A stretch of 64,000 nt of DNA from Streptomyces griseoruber (GCF_001514205.1 NZ_KQ948774.1:124001-188000); one strand, 5' to 3'; positions 54,310 to 63,917 are shown, counted from the first letter of the stretch. The notes: a model not told the origin generated them from the sequence alone. Numbers and translations: made by a program.

Positions 54310-55068
54310 ATGACCACCAAGGCCCAGAAGAGCGACGACGGCAAAGTACACGGCCGGTTTCTGCTGAAGCTGTCCGGTGAGGCATTCTCCGGCGGTGGGG
54401 GCCTGGGCGTGGACCCCGACGTGGTGCACAAGATCGCCCGTGAGATCGCGGCCGTGGTGCGGGACGGCGCCGAGATCGCCGTCGTCATCGGCGGCGGCAA
54501 CTTCTTCCGCGGCGCCGAGCTCCAGCAGCGCGGCATGGACCGGGCCCGCTCGGACTACATGGGCATGCTCGGCACGGTCATGAACTGCCTCGCCCTCCAG
54601 GACTTCCTGGAGAAGGAGGGCATCGACAGCCGCGTGCAGACCGCCATCACCATGGGGCAGGTCGCCGAGCCGTACATCCCGCTGCGGGCCGTGCGCCACC
54701 TGGAGAAGGGCCGCGTGGTCATCTTCGGCGCCGGCATGGGCATGCCGTACTTCTCCACCGACACCACCGCCGCCCAGCGCGCCCTGGAGATCGACGCCCA
54801 GGCGCTGCTCATGGGCAAGAACGGGGTGGACGGCGTCTACGACTCCGACCCCAAGACCAACCCCGCGGCCGTCAAGTTCGACGCCCTCGGCTACGGCGAG
54901 GTCATCACGCGCGAGCTCAAGGTCGCCGACGCCACCGCCATCACGCTGTGCCGCGACAACAAGCTCCCCATCCTCGTCTTCGAGCTTCTGGCGGAGGGCA
55001 ATATCGCCCGAGCCGTCAAGGGTGAGAAGATCGGCACGCTGGTGGGTGAGCAGAACAGCCGGGGCTGA
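54310..55068 (+). CDS. pyrH: UMP kinase
   Basis: 252 residues from the ATG at 54310 ([20 protein letters not shown]), preceded by agaggcggg. It phosphorylates UMP to UDP and is a hexameric amino acid kinase family enzyme. [20 protein letters not shown] is the catalytic Lys/phosphate motif, [20 protein letters not shown] and the UMP-binding [20 protein letters not shown] follow. An in-frame GTG at 54193 would place a terminator inside the gene, so I rejected it. Confidence 0.96.
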   Translation: MTTKAQKSDDGKVHGRFLLKLSGEAFSGGGGLGVDPDVVHKIAREIAAVVRDGAEIAVVIGGGNFFRGAELQQRGMDRARSDYMGMLGTVMNCLALQDFLEKEGIDSRVQTAITMGQVAEPYIPLRAVRHLEKGRVVIFGAGMGMPYFSTDTTAAQRALEIDAQALLMGKNGVDGVYDSDPKTNPAAVKFDALGYGEVITRELKVADATAITLCRDNKLPILVFELLAEGNIARAVKGEKIGTLVGEQNSRG

Positions 55069-55244
55069 CCGGGAAAATCCCCGGGTTCGTACGACAACAC
55101 CTGACCGGGGGACGGACCCTGGTCGGAGGATGGACAATGTCCTGCCGGACGGGAACCGTGCGGGAAGAAGACGCGACGCAGCCGGCCGCCGCCACCGACA
55201 GTGAACCGCAGCCGGGCCTTACTCAAGACACGCAGGAGCAAGTG

Positions 55245-55802
55245 GTGATCGAAGAGACCCTCCTCGAGGCCGAGGAGAAGATGGAGAAGGCCGTCGTGGT
55301 CGCCAAGGAGGACTTCGCCGCGATCCGCACCGGCCGTGCGCACCCGGCGATGTTCAACAAGATCGTGGCCGACTACTACGGCGCGCTGACGCCGATCAAC
55401 CAGTTGGCTTCGTTCTCCGTGCCGGAGCCGCGCATGGCGGTCGTGACCCCGTTCGACAAGACGGCGCTGCGCAACATCGAGCAGGCCATCCGCGACTCCG
55501 ACCTGGGCGTCAACCCCAGCAACGACGGCAACATCATCCGGGTGGTGTTCCCCGAGCTCACCGAGGAGCGCCGCCGGGACTACATCAAGGTCGCCAAGGG
55601 CAAGGCCGAGGACTCCCGGGTGTCCATCCGTTCCGTGCGCCGCAAGGCCAAGGACGCGATCGACAAGCTCGTCAAGGACGGCGAGGTCGGCGAGGACGAG
55701 GGCCGCCGTGCGGAGAAGGAGCTCGACGACACCACCGCGAAGTACGTCGCTCAGGTGGACGAGCTCCTCAAGCACAAGGAAGCGGAGCTGCTCGAGGTCT
55801 GA
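55245..55802 (+). CDS. frr: Ribosome recycling factor
   Basis: 185 residues from the GTG at 55245 ([20 protein letters not shown]), with caggag 7 nt upstream; 185 residues is the family norm. It splits post-termination ribosomes with EF-G. The RRF signature [20 protein letters not shown] and the C-terminal [20 protein letters not shown] are intact. Its stop overlaps the cdsA start (TGATG). Confidence 0.96.
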   Translation: MIEETLLEAEEKMEKAVVVAKEDFAAIRTGRAHPAMFNKIVADYYGALTPINQLASFSVPEPRMAVVTPFDKTALRNIEQAIRDSDLGVNPSNDGNIIRVVFPELTEERRRDYIKVAKGKAEDSRVSIRSVRRKAKDAIDKLVKDGEVGEDEGRRAEKELDDTTAKYVAQVDELLKHKEAELLEV

Positions 55803-57010
55803 TGAACGACTCTTCCTGGGGCTCTCCGCCACCAGCCGGGACACAGGCCGGGTACTGGGGGCCCACCGACCAGGGTGCCTACCAGGGGCCTGTCCAGGGG
55901 GCCGCCCCGGCGGGTCCCACGTACGATGCGCCTGAGGCGCAGCAGACTCGCCCCATGCCCATCGTCCCCGACGTACCCGCGCACGGCGGAAACCAGGATG
56001 ACGACCCGGGGGCCGCCCGGCGGGGCGGCCCCTCGTTCCGCGACGAGGCGTACCGCCCCATGGCGCCCGACCAGGCGTCCTTCGGTGCGGAGACGTTCCG
56101 CCAAGAGACCCCGTCGGCACCGCCCTATGCGGCGGTGCCGCAGAATCCGGAGCCCATGCCCGCAGCCCCGCAGCCCGCGCCCGCACCGCAGAAGAAGAGC
56201 GCGGGCCGAGACCTGGGTGCGGCCATAGGAGTCGGGGTCGGGCTCGGTGCGCTGATCGTCGTCTCGCTGTTCATCGTCAAGGCCGTGTTCGTGGGCGTGA
56301 TAGCGGTCGCGGTCGTCGTGGGTCTGTGGGAGCTGACCAGCAGGCTGCAGGAGCGCAAGGAGATCAAGGCGCCGCTGGTGCCACTGGCGCTCGGCGGCGC
56401 CGCGATGGTCGTCGCCGGGTACGTCCGGGGGACCGAGGGCGCCTGGGTCGCCATGGCCCTGACCGCGCTCGCGGTCCTGGTCTGGCGGATGACGGAACCG
56501 CCCGAGGGCTACCTCAAGGACGTCACGGCCGGCGTCTTCGCGGCGTTCTACGTCCCCTTCCTGGCCACCTTCGTCGCCCTGATGCTCACCGCCGACGACG
56601 GACCGCGGCGGGTGCTGACGTTCCTGCTGCTCACGGTCGTCAGCGACACCGGTGCGTACGCCGTCGGCTGGCGCTTCGGCAAGCACAAGCTCGCCCCGCG
56701 CATCAGCCCCGGCAAGACCCGCGAGGGACTGCTGGGCGCGGTGTCGTTCGCGATGGTCGTGGGCGCGCTGTGCATGCAGTTCCTGATCGACGGCGGCAGC
56801 TGGTGGCAGGGTCTGCTGCTGGGTCTCGCGGTCGCGGCCAGCGCCACGCTCGGCGACCTCGGCGAGTCCATGATCAAGCGGGACCTGGGCATCAAGGACA
56901 TGGGCACGCTGCTGCCGGGCCACGGCGGCATCATGGACCGTCTGGACTCGCTGCTGCCGACCGCTCCGGTCGTCTGGCTGCTGCTCGTGCTGTTCGTGGG
57001 CTCCGGCTGA
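55802..57010 (+). CDS. cdsA: Phosphatidate cytidylyltransferase (CDP-diacylglycerol synthase)
   Basis: 402 residues. About 135 residues of Pro/Ala/Gln-rich disordered N-terminus precede the membrane domain with roughly eight helices. The CDS signature is complete: SDTGAYAVGWRFGKHKLAPR, ISPGKTREGLLGAV, and GDLGESMIKRDLGIKDMGTL then PGHGGIMDRLDSL. It makes CDP-DAG from phosphatidate and CTP, the branch point for all phospholipids. Translationally coupled to frr. Confidence 0.96.
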   Translation: MNDSSWGSPPPAGTQAGYWGPTDQGAYQGPVQGAAPAGPTYDAPEAQQTRPMPIVPDVPAHGGNQDDDPGAARRGGPSFRDEAYRPMAPDQASFGAETFRQETPSAPPYAAVPQNPEPMPAAPQPAPAPQKKSAGRDLGAAIGVGVGLGALIVVSLFIVKAVFVGVIAVAVVVGLWELTSRLQERKEIKAPLVPLALGGAAMVVAGYVRGTEGAWVAMALTALAVLVWRMTEPPEGYLKDVTAGVFAAFYVPFLATFVALMLTADDGPRRVLTFLLLTVVSDTGAYAVGWRFGKHKLAPRISPGKTREGLLGAVSFAMVVGALCMQFLIDGGSWWQGLLLGLAVAASATLGDLGESMIKRDLGIKDMGTLLPGHGGIMDRLDSLLPTAPVVWLLLVLFVGSG

Positions 57011-57037
57011 CCTGCGGCGGCATCTCCACCCTGCCGA

Positions 57038-57073
57038 CGGGCCCCCGTTCCGAACGACCAGAACGGGGGCCCG
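57038..57073 (+). terminator. Terminator after cdsA
   Basis: A perfect 13-bp stem CGGGCCCCCGTTC/GAACGGGGGCCCG with a 10-nt loop, 27 nt after the stop. It ends the pyrH-frr-cdsA unit. Confidence 0.85.
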
Positions 57074-57170
57074 CCGCCTTTACCCGACCGGTGGCACAGT
57101 GGGACGATTCATCCTGGAAGTCCCTAAAGATTCCTCTTCCTTGGAATCGTCACGAAAGGGGATGGGCGTC

Positions 57171-57620
57171 ATGTCCGGCTTCCGTGAATCGATCGACGTG
57201 GACCGCACCCCCGACGATGTGTGGGCGTATCTCATCGACCCGTCGCATCTGCCCGAATGGCAGGCGAGCGCGGTGTCGGCCGAGCAACTCGACCCCGGGC
57301 CGATCCAGGTCGGCTCCCGGCTGCGCATCACCCGGCACGTGGGCCGTCGGGAGATCCCGATGACCATGGAGTACACCGAGTACGACCCCCCGCACGCCTG
57401 GGGTCTGCAAGGCGTCGACGGTCCCGTCCGCGGCCACGTCCACGGCGAGATCACCCCTCTCGACGAGGGCCGCCGCTCCCGCGTGACCATGGAACTCGAC
57501 TTCGAGGGCAAGGGCATGGGAAAGGTCCTCCTCCCCCTGCTCGTCCGCCCCCAGGTCCGCAAGGAGCTGCCGCTCAACGAACGGCTTTTGAAGGACCGGC
57601 TGGAGCACGAGACCGCGTAG
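57171..57620 (+). CDS. SRPBCC (START-like) family protein
   Basis: 149 residues from the ATG at 57171 (MSGFRESIDVDRTPDDVWAY); an ATG 9 nt upstream is possible, and aaagggg provides the ribosome binding site. The polyketide cyclase/START-like fold is recognisable: DRTPDDVWAYLIDPSHLPEW, SRLRITRHVGRREIPMTMEY and a C-terminal helix ending LKDRLEHETA. Such proteins bind hydrophobic ligands. The function is unknown and no operon partner is evident. Confidence 0.85.
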   Translation: MSGFRESIDVDRTPDDVWAYLIDPSHLPEWQASAVSAEQLDPGPIQVGSRLRITRHVGRREIPMTMEYTEYDPPHAWGLQGVDGPVRGHVHGEITPLDEGRRSRVTMELDFEGKGMGKVLLPLLVRPQVRKELPLNERLLKDRLEHETA

Positions 57621-57703
57621 ACCGGCCGCGGGCGGCCCGTCCAGGGACGCCTCTTGACCAGGGCATTCCCCGGCCATGACCGCCCGGGCGCTACGTTTGT
57701 CGC

Positions 57704-57949
57704 GTGCGCGACGAAGGACGTCCCGGGTGGCCGGGGGCGAGGTGGTCCTGGGGGCCGGATCCCGTCAAGACCGTTCTGTTCTTCGCCTTGATCCCCCCGC
57801 TTCTGCTGGCCGGGGCGTTCGGAGTGATGGGCTGGTCCTGGTGGCCCCGCGTGTTCGCGGGCACCGTCGGCATGATCCTGTGCGTCCGGGTCCTGCTGGC
57901 CCTGTGCGGCGCCTGGCGGCGCGGCCGGGATCGCCGGGAGCGGTCGTAG
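57704..57949 (+). CDS. Small membrane protein of unknown function
   Basis: 81 residues, GTG start without a clear ribosome binding site. It has two hydrophobic segments (VKTVLFFALIPPLLLAGAFG and VFAGTVGMILCVRVLLALCG) and a basic C-terminus (RRGRDRRERS). It is probably an inner-membrane hairpin protein. Support is the membrane pattern, codon bias and position; no family was recognised. Confidence 0.55.
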   Translation: MRDEGRPGWPGARWSWGPDPVKTVLFFALIPPLLLAGAFGVMGWSWWPRVFAGTVGMILCVRVLLALCGAWRRGRDRRERS

Positions 57950-58024
57950 CACGGTGGACGGGCTGCCCGGCGCCCGGCGCCCCGTCCGGCGCCCGAGGCA
58001 CCGGATTCGATCTGCGACACTGGT

Positions 58025-59137
58025 ATGGCCATGCCTAAGCCCGGAGAACTTACTTTTGTCGCGCCGCGCGGAGCCAAGAAGCCGCCGCGGCATCTTGCCG
58101 ATCTTTCGCCTGCGGAGCGGAAGGACGCCGTCGCGGAGATCGGTGAGAAGCCGTTCCGCGCCAAGCAGCTCTCGCAGCACTACTTCGCGCGGTACGCGCA
58201 CGACCCCGTGGAGTGGACCGACATCCCCGCCGGTGCGCGGGAGAAGCTGCGGGAGGCGCTGCTGCCCGAGCTGATGACCGTCGTACGGCATCTGTCGACC
58301 GACGAGGGCACCACCCGCAAGACGCTGTGGCGGCTGTTCGACGGCACGCTCGTCGAGTCGGTGCTGATGCGGTACCCGGACCGGGTGACCATGTGCATCA
58401 GCTCGCAGGCGGGGTGTGGCATGAACTGCCCGTTCTGCGCCACCGGGCAGGCCGGGCTCGACCGGAACCTGTCCAGCGCCGAGATCGTGCACCAGATCGT
58501 GGACGGGATGCGGGCGCTCAGGGACGGGGACGTCCCGGGCGGGCCGGCGCGGCTGTCCAACATCGTCTTCATGGGGATGGGCGAGCCGCTCGCCAACTAC
58601 AAGCGGGTCGTGACCGCCATTCGGGCGCTCACCGATCCCGCTCCGGACGGGCTCGGGCTGTCGCAGCGGGGGATCACCGTCTCGACGGTCGGGCTCGTGC
58701 CCGCCATCCACCGGTTCGCCGACGAGGGCTTCAAGTGCCGGCTGGCGATCTCGCTGCACGCACCGGACGACGAGCTGCGCGACACCCTCGTCCCCGTGAA
58801 CACGCGGTGGAAGGTGCGGGAGGTGCTCGACGCGGGCTTCGACTACGTCGAGAAGTCCGGGCGGCGGCTGTCCATCGAGTACGCGCTGATCAGGGACATC
58901 AACGATCAGGCCTGGCGTGGGGACCGGCTCGGGCGGCTGCTCCGCGGCAAGCCCGTGCACGTCAATCTCATCCCGCTGAACCCGACCCCGGGCTCGAAGT
59001 GGACGGCCTCCCGGCCCGAGGACGAGAAGGCGTTCGTCGAGGCCATCGCGGCGCACGGGGTGCCGGTCACCGTACGGGACACCCGTGGCCAGGAGATTGA
59101 CGGAGCCTGTGGTCAGCTGGCGGCCACCGAGCGGTAA
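58025..59137 (+). CDS. rlmN: Dual-specificity 23S rRNA/tRNA adenine-C2 methyltransferase RlmN
   Basis: 370 residues from the ATG at 58025; an ATG at 58031 ([14 protein letters not shown]) gives 368, the length I remember for S. coelicolor. Radical SAM enzyme that methylates C2 of A2503 in 23S rRNA and A37 in tRNAs. The 4Fe-4S motif is [24 protein letters not shown] is the SAM-binding motif, and the second catalytic Cys lies near the C-terminus in [12 protein letters not shown]. The gap upstream is short and the thiamine riboswitch begins just downstream. Confidence 0.96.
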   Translation: MAMPKPGELTFVAPRGAKKPPRHLADLSPAERKDAVAEIGEKPFRAKQLSQHYFARYAHDPVEWTDIPAGAREKLREALLPELMTVVRHLSTDEGTTRKTLWRLFDGTLVESVLMRYPDRVTMCISSQAGCGMNCPFCATGQAGLDRNLSSAEIVHQIVDGMRALRDGDVPGGPARLSNIVFMGMGEPLANYKRVVTAIRALTDPAPDGLGLSQRGITVSTVGLVPAIHRFADEGFKCRLAISLHAPDDELRDTLVPVNTRWKVREVLDAGFDYVEKSGRRLSIEYALIRDINDQAWRGDRLGRLLRGKPVHVNLIPLNPTPGSKWTASRPEDEKAFVEAIAAHGVPVTVRDTRGQEIDGACGQLAATER

Positions 59138-59165
59138 AATCTGGCCACGTCATATCTTCATATTC

Positions 59166-59262
59166 CGACAGGGGAGCGCCACAGCGCTGAGAGTGCGGCA
59201 ATCGGGCCGCAGACCCTCTGAACCTCGCCCAGGTCATTCTGGGTAGGAAGTTCGGTCATCGC
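59166..59262 (+). ncRNA. TPP (thiamine pyrophosphate) riboswitch
   Basis: The thi-box elements are in order: ACAGGGGAGCGCC (59168-59180), GCTGAGAGTGCGGC, an arm closing with GCCGCAGACCCTCTGAACCT, and CAGGTCATTCTGGGTAGGAA, closing with GTTCGGTC. It lies upstream of thiB-thiP-thiQ and is followed by a hairpin terminator, so thiamine pyrophosphate should switch off the transporter. Confidence 0.93.
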
Positions 59263-59274
59263 TCAAGCTGTTGT

Positions 59275-59301
59275 GCCCTGCCCGGCGTCCCCGGGCAGGG
59301 C
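59275..59301 (+). terminator. Expression-platform terminator of the TPP riboswitch
   Basis: A perfect 11-bp stem GCCCTGCCCGG/CCGGGCAGGGC with loop CGTCC, followed by CGCGTTCTTCC, begins 12 nt after the aptamer and lies 35 nt before the thiB start. Confidence 0.8.
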
Positions 59302-59336
59302 CGCGTTCTTCCTGGCCAACCCCAGGAGGACATCCA

Positions 59337-60410
59337 GTGCACATCAAGACCTTCGTGGCGGCGACGGTCGGCCTCGGGCTCGTCACGCTGTCCGCGTGCG
59401 GGTCTTCCGACGCCGGGAGCGCGTCGGACACCAAGACCGTCACCCTCGTCAGCCACGACTCGTGGGCCGTCTCCAAGAGCGTGCTCGCCGACTTCGAGAA
59501 GCAGTCCGGGTACAAGGTCAAGGTCCTGACGGACGGCGACGCGGGCCAGGCCGTCAACAAGGCCGTCCTGACCAAGGACAACCCGCAGGGGGACGTCTTC
59601 TTCGGCGTCGACAACACCCTGCTGTCGCGCGCCCTCGACAACGGTCTCTTCCAGTCGTACCGGGCGAAGGGGCTCGACCGGGTCGGCAGCGCGTACCAGC
59701 TGGACTCCGGCAAGCACCGGGTCACGCCCATCGACTACGGCGACATCTGCGTCAACTACGACAAGAAGTACTTCGCCGACCACAAGCTGACCCCGCCCAC
59801 CTCGTACGACGACCTGATCAAGCCGGCGTACAAGAACCTCCTCGTCACCGAGAACGCCTCCACCTCCTCGCCCGGTCTCGGGTTCCTGCTCGGTACCGCG
59901 GCGAAGTACGGGGACGACGGCTGGGCGGGCTACTGGAAGAAGCTCCGGGCCAACGGCGTGAAGGTGGTCGACGGCTGGGAGCAGGCGTACAACGAGGAGT
60001 TCTCGGGGTCCGCCGGCGGCAAGAAGGCCGGGGCCGACCGCCCGCTCGTCGTGTCGTACGCCTCCTCCCCGCCCGCCGAGGTGATCTACGGCGACCCCAA
60101 GCCCAGCACCGCCCCGACCGGGGTCGCCACCGGGACCTGCTTCCGGCAGATCGAGTTCGCGGGGCTGCTGAGCAACGCGAAGAACGGCGCGGGCGGCAAG
60201 GCGCTCATCGACTTCCTGATCTCCAAGGAGTTCCAGGAGGACATGCCGCTCAACATGTTCGTCTACCCGGTGATCGACGGCGCGAGCGTGCCCGCCGAGT
60301 TCACCGAGTACGGGCCCGCCGCCAAGGCCCCCGAGACCATGGACCCGGCGAAGATCGCCCAGAACCGCGACCAGTGGGTCAAGACGTGGACCTCGCTCGT
60401 ACTGAAGTGA
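59337..60410 (+). CDS. thiB: Thiamine ABC transporter substrate-binding lipoprotein
   Basis: 357 residues from the GTG at 59337 with an excellent aggagga ribosome binding site. A lipoprotein signal peptide ends LSAC with Cys21. The periplasmic binding protein type 2 fold is evident: VTLVSHDSWAVSKSVLADFE, GDVFFGVDNTLLSRALDNGL, TPIDYGDICVNYDKKYF and ENASTSSPGLGFLLGTAAKY match ThiB/TbpA. Regulated by the TPP riboswitch. The stop overlaps the thiP GTG (GTGA). Confidence 0.94.
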   Translation: MHIKTFVAATVGLGLVTLSACGSSDAGSASDTKTVTLVSHDSWAVSKSVLADFEKQSGYKVKVLTDGDAGQAVNKAVLTKDNPQGDVFFGVDNTLLSRALDNGLFQSYRAKGLDRVGSAYQLDSGKHRVTPIDYGDICVNYDKKYFADHKLTPPTSYDDLIKPAYKNLLVTENASTSSPGLGFLLGTAAKYGDDGWAGYWKKLRANGVKVVDGWEQAYNEEFSGSAGGKKAGADRPLVVSYASSPPAEVIYGDPKPSTAPTGVATGTCFRQIEFAGLLSNAKNGAGGKALIDFLISKEFQEDMPLNMFVYPVIDGASVPAEFTEYGPAAKAPETMDPAKIAQNRDQWVKTWTSLVLK

Positions 60411-62059
60411 CCGAGGCGGCCCGAAGGCCTTCCGGGAGCGCGGCGCGGCTCGGGCTGATGGCCCTGCCCGTCGCGTTCCTCGGGCTCTTCTTCGCCTATC
60501 CCGTCGCCGCGATCGTCACCCGCGGGCTGAAGGTCGACGGGAGGTGGCAGTTCGGGCGGGTGGCCGACGTCCTCGGCCAGTCCGACATCCGGCACGTCCT
60601 GTGGTTCACCACCTGGCAGGCGGTCGTCTCCACCGTGCTCACCCTGGTGGTGGCGCTGCCGGGCGCGTATGTCTTCGCGCGTCTGGACTTCCCGGGCAAG
60701 CAGGTGCTGCGGGCCGTGGTGACGGTGCCGTTCGTGCTGCCGACGGTGGTCGTCGGCAGCGCGTTCCTCGCACTCGTCGGGCGCGGCGGTCTGCTGGACG
60801 AGCTGTGGGGCGTACGGCTGGACACGACCGTGTGGGCGATCCTGCTGGCGCACGTGTTCTTCAACTACGCCGTCGTCGTACGGACCGTCGGCGGGCTGTG
60901 GGCGCAGCTCGACCCCCGGCAGGAGGAGGCCGCGCGGATGCTGGGCGCGTCCCGGCTGCGGGCCTGGCGCACGGTGACCCTGCCCGCGCTCGGACCGGCC
61001 GTGGCCGCCGCCGCGCTGATGGTCTTCCTGTTCACCTTCACCTCGTTCGGTGTGGTCCAGATCCTCGGCGGGCCCACCTTCTCCACCCTGGAGGTGGAGA
61101 TCTACCGGCAGACCTCCGAGATCTTCGACCTGTCCACGGCGGCCGTCCTGACGATCGTGCAGTTCCTGGCGGTCGGCGCGATTCTCGTCGTCCACGCCTG
61201 GACGGTACGGCGGCGGGAGACCGCCCTGCGGCTGGTGGACGCGGGGCTGACCGCCCGGCGGCCGCGCGGGGCCGGGCAGTGGGCACTGCTGGCCGGGGTG
61301 CTCGCGAGCATCGCGCTGCTGCTCGTGCTGCCGCTGGCCGTGCTGGTGCAGCGGTCCCTGGACGCACCGGACTTCGCCTACTACCGGGCGCTGACCGGCG
61401 ACGACGGCCATGTCTTCCTGGTGCCGCCGATCGAGGCGATCGGCAACTCGCTGGAGTACGCCGTCGTCGCGACCGCGATCGCGGTGGTGATCGGCGGGCT
61501 GGCCGCGGCGGCGCTCACCCGGCCCGACGCGGGCCGGCTGGTACGGGGCTTCGACGCGCTGCTGATGCTGCCGCTGGGCGTGTCGGCGGTGACCGTCGGC
61601 TTCGGGTTCCTGATCACGCTGGACGAACCCCCGCTGGATCTGCGCGCGAGCTGGATCCTCGTACCGCTCGCCCAGGCACTGGTCGGGGTCCCCTTCGTCG
61701 TACGGACCATGCTGCCCGTGCTGCGGGCGGTGGACCAGCGGCTGCGGGAGGCGGCGGCGGTGCTGGGGGCCTCGCCGTGGCGGGTGTGGCGGGAGGTGGA
61801 CCTGCCGATGGTACGGCGGGCGCTGCTGGTCGCGGCCGGGTTCGCGTTCGCGGTGTCGCTGGGGGAGTTCGGGGCGACCGTGTTCGTCGCGCGGCCGGAC
61901 CGTCCGACGCTGCCGGTGGCGGTGGCGCGGCTGCTGGGGCGGGCCGGTGAGCTCAACTACGGGCAGGCGATGGCCCTGTCGACGATTCTGATGCTGGTGT
62001 GCGCGGTGGCCCTGCTGGTGCTGGAGCGGCTGCGGACCGACCGGACGGGGGAGTTCTGA
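60407..62059 (+). CDS. thiP: Thiamine ABC transporter permease
   Basis: 550 residues with two fused permease domains and about twelve helices, as in enteric ThiP. EAA loops are EEAARMLGASRLRAWRTVTL in the first half and REAAAVLGASPWRVWREVDL in the second. VTEAARRPSGSAARLGLMAL is the start. It overlaps thiB by 4 nt and thiQ by 1 nt, giving a tightly coupled operon. Confidence 0.94.
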   Translation: MTEAARRPSGSAARLGLMALPVAFLGLFFAYPVAAIVTRGLKVDGRWQFGRVADVLGQSDIRHVLWFTTWQAVVSTVLTLVVALPGAYVFARLDFPGKQVLRAVVTVPFVLPTVVVGSAFLALVGRGGLLDELWGVRLDTTVWAILLAHVFFNYAVVVRTVGGLWAQLDPRQEEAARMLGASRLRAWRTVTLPALGPAVAAAALMVFLFTFTSFGVVQILGGPTFSTLEVEIYRQTSEIFDLSTAAVLTIVQFLAVGAILVVHAWTVRRRETALRLVDAGLTARRPRGAGQWALLAGVLASIALLLVLPLAVLVQRSLDAPDFAYYRALTGDDGHVFLVPPIEAIGNSLEYAVVATAIAVVIGGLAAAALTRPDAGRLVRGFDALLMLPLGVSAVTVGFGFLITLDEPPLDLRASWILVPLAQALVGVPFVVRTMLPVLRAVDQRLREAAAVLGASPWRVWREVDLPMVRRALLVAAGFAFAVSLGEFGATVFVARPDRPTLPVAVARLLGRAGELNYGQAMALSTILMLVCAVALLVLERLRTDRTGEF

Positions 62060-63078
62060 TGCTGCTGGGACTTGAGGCGGCCACCGTGCGGTTCGGCGGG
62101 CGGGCGGTGCTCGACGGCGTGGACCTGGAGGTCGGCGAGCACGAGGTGGTGTGTGTGCTGGGGCCGAGCGGGAGCGGCAAGTCGACGCTGCTGCGGGCGG
62201 TCGCCGGGCTCCAGCCGCTCGACTCGGGCCGGGTGCTGCTCGACGGGCGCGACCAGACGGGGAGGCCCGCGCACAAGCGGGAGCTGGGGCTGATGTTCCA
62301 GGACCATCAGCTGTTCCCGCAGCGGGACGTCGGCGGCAATGTGGCGTTCGGGCTGCGCATGCATGGCGCGTCACGGAAGGAACAGCAGGAACGCGTACGG
62401 GAGTTGCTCGACCTGGTCGGTCTCCCGGGGGCCGCCCGCCGGGCGGTCGCCGCGCTCTCCGGCGGCGAACAGCAGCGCGTCGCGCTCGCCCGGGCCCTCG
62501 CGCCCCGCCCCCGGCTGCTGATGCTGGACGAGCCGCTGGGCCAGCTGGACCGCTCGCTGCGGGAGCGGCTGGTGGTGGAACTCCGGGAACTCTTCGGCCG
62601 TTTGGGCACCACCGTCCTCGCGGTCACCCACGACCAGGGCGAGGCGTTCGGGCTCGCCGACCGGGTGGTGGTGATGCGGGACGGGCGGATCGCCCAGTCC
62701 GGTACGCCTCTTGAGGTGTGGCAGCGGCCGGCGGACGCGTTCGTCGCGCGGTTCCTCGGTTTCGAGAACGTCGTGGAGGCGAACGTCACGGGCGAGGTCG
62801 CGGTCACGCCCTGGGGCAAGGTGCCGGTGCCGGAGGGCTCCCCGCAGGGCCCGCGCACGCTCCTCGTCCGCCCCGCCGGAGTCCGTCTCGTCCCCGCCGA
62901 CGAGGGCCTGCGCTGCACGGTCGCCGCCCGTACCTTCAAGGGCACCCATGTCGCCGTACACCTCCAGCCGGAGGGCGCGCCCCGTCTGGAGGCGGCGTGC
63001 GCGCTGCGGGACGCGCCGGAGGCCGGGGACACGGTCGGAGCGACCTTCGACGTGGCGGAGACGGCGGTGCTGGCCTGA
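62059..63078 (+). CDS. thiQ: Thiamine ABC transporter ATP-binding protein
   Basis: 339 residues, ATG overlapping the thiP stop (TGATG). Walker A GPSGSGKSTLLRAVAG, Q-loop FQDHQLFPQRDV, signature LSGGEQQRVALARALA, Walker B LLMLDEPLGQLD and switch His in VTHDQGEAFG. A C-terminal TOBE-like domain (about 255-339) makes it longer than enteric ThiQ and like the Fe/spermidine/sulfate group. Assigned to thiamine by the operon and riboswitch. Confidence 0.92.
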   Translation: MLLGLEAATVRFGGRAVLDGVDLEVGEHEVVCVLGPSGSGKSTLLRAVAGLQPLDSGRVLLDGRDQTGRPAHKRELGLMFQDHQLFPQRDVGGNVAFGLRMHGASRKEQQERVRELLDLVGLPGAARRAVAALSGGEQQRVALARALAPRPRLLMLDEPLGQLDRSLRERLVVELRELFGRLGTTVLAVTHDQGEAFGLADRVVVMRDGRIAQSGTPLEVWQRPADAFVARFLGFENVVEANVTGEVAVTPWGKVPVPEGSPQGPRTLLVRPAGVRLVPADEGLRCTVAARTFKGTHVAVHLQPEGAPRLEAACALRDAPEAGDTVGATFDVAETAVLA

Positions 63079-63120
63079 GAGGCCGGGCCGTTGGCCGGGT
63101 GCCCATCGGCCACCCGCCGG

Positions 63121-63152
63121 GTGTCCACCGGATGAGGTGTCCACCGGATGAG
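63121..63152. repeat. Perfect 16-bp tandem duplication
   Basis: GTGTCCACCGGATGAG occurs twice in direct succession just after thiQ, and a GTGTCCACC-like precursor precedes it. It is a recent slippage product in non-coding DNA. Confidence 0.8.
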
Positions 63153-63160
63153 AAGGCGGC

Positions 63161-63189
63161 GGCCCGCCTTCCGGGTGGAAGGGCGGGCC
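63161..63189. terminator. Terminator between convergent thiQ and the LAETG gene
   Basis: GGCCCGCC-TTCC-GGGT-GGAA-GGGCGGGCC forms a 12-bp stem with one bulged G. It can serve both convergent genes. Confidence 0.65.
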
Positions 63190-63209
63190 ACAGGGGTGGT
63201 GTCGGGGCG

Positions 63210-63917
63210 TCAGCGGTTGCTGGAGCCGCGGCGGCGCATGCCGAAGAAGACCGCGCCGCCGCCGATGACGACGAACAGGGCGGCGATGCCGGCGATCAGG
63301 CCGGTGTTGGAGGCACCGGTCTCGGCGAGGTTGGACTCCTGGGCCGCGGGCGAGGGGGCGTTGTTCGCGGAGGGCACGGTGCTGTCGTCCGACGAGTCCG
63401 AGGGGCTCGGGGCGGCCGTGTCGGCCGGGGTGGACGGGGTGCTCGACGGCGCCTGGGACTCCGACTCGGAGGCGCTCGGGGACGGCGAGGTGGTGTCGTC
63501 GTCCGTCTTGCAGGCCTCGGCCGGGGTGGTCAGGTTGCCCGCGATGTCCTCGTCGACGAGGACCTTCTCCTTCTTGGTGGCCTTGATGTGGATCCGGTAC
63601 ACCGCGTTGGGCGCCCAGTCCTCGGCGAAGGTGATGACGGCGCCCTTCTTGGAGCCCTCGACCGTCTGCTCGCCGACCTGGCGGAGGTCGGCGCCGTTGT
63701 TCTCCAGGAAGACGGTGACGAGGGCGGGCACGCCCGAGGCGTCCTTGTCGGTGACGGTGATGACGCCCTTCGTGCCGTCACAGCCGGCAGCGGCGGAGAA
63801 GTCACCTATCTCGCAGGCCAGGGCACTGCCGGCGGCGCTGAGCGCGAGGGCGGCGGAGGCGGCGGTGACACCGAGGAAACGCACCGAACGGGCGGCGTTA
63901 CGGTGAGAAAGGGACAC
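63210..63917 (-). CDS. LAETG-anchored secreted protein (class E sortase substrate)
   Basis: 235 residues from the GTG at 63917 with an aagga ribosome binding site. A signal peptide ([21 protein letters not shown]) is followed by a compact beta-rich domain with two Cys ([12 protein letters not shown] and EACKTDD), a Ser/Thr/Pro-rich wall-spanning linker, and the sorting signal LAETG (residues 197-201), a membrane helix and an Arg-rich tail (RRRGSSNR). LAxTG is the motif preferred by Streptomyces class E sortases that attach chaplins. The biological role is unknown. Confidence 0.88.
   Translation of the reverse strand: MSLSHRNAARSVRFLGVTAASAALALSAAGSALACEIGDFSAAAGCDGTKGVITVTDKDASGVPALVTVFLENNGADLRQVGEQTVEGSKKGAVITFAEDWAPNAVYRIHIKATKKEKVLVDEDIAGNLTTPAEACKTDDDTTSPSPSASESESQAPSSTPSTPADTAAPSPSDSSDDSTVPSANNAPSPAAQESNLAETGASNTGLIAGIAALFVVIGGGAVFFGMRRRGSSNR

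Noticed and set aside
55137-55244. Upstream ATG start for frr
   Set aside because: The GTG at 55245 has an aggag ribosome binding site and yields the standard 185-residue RRF.
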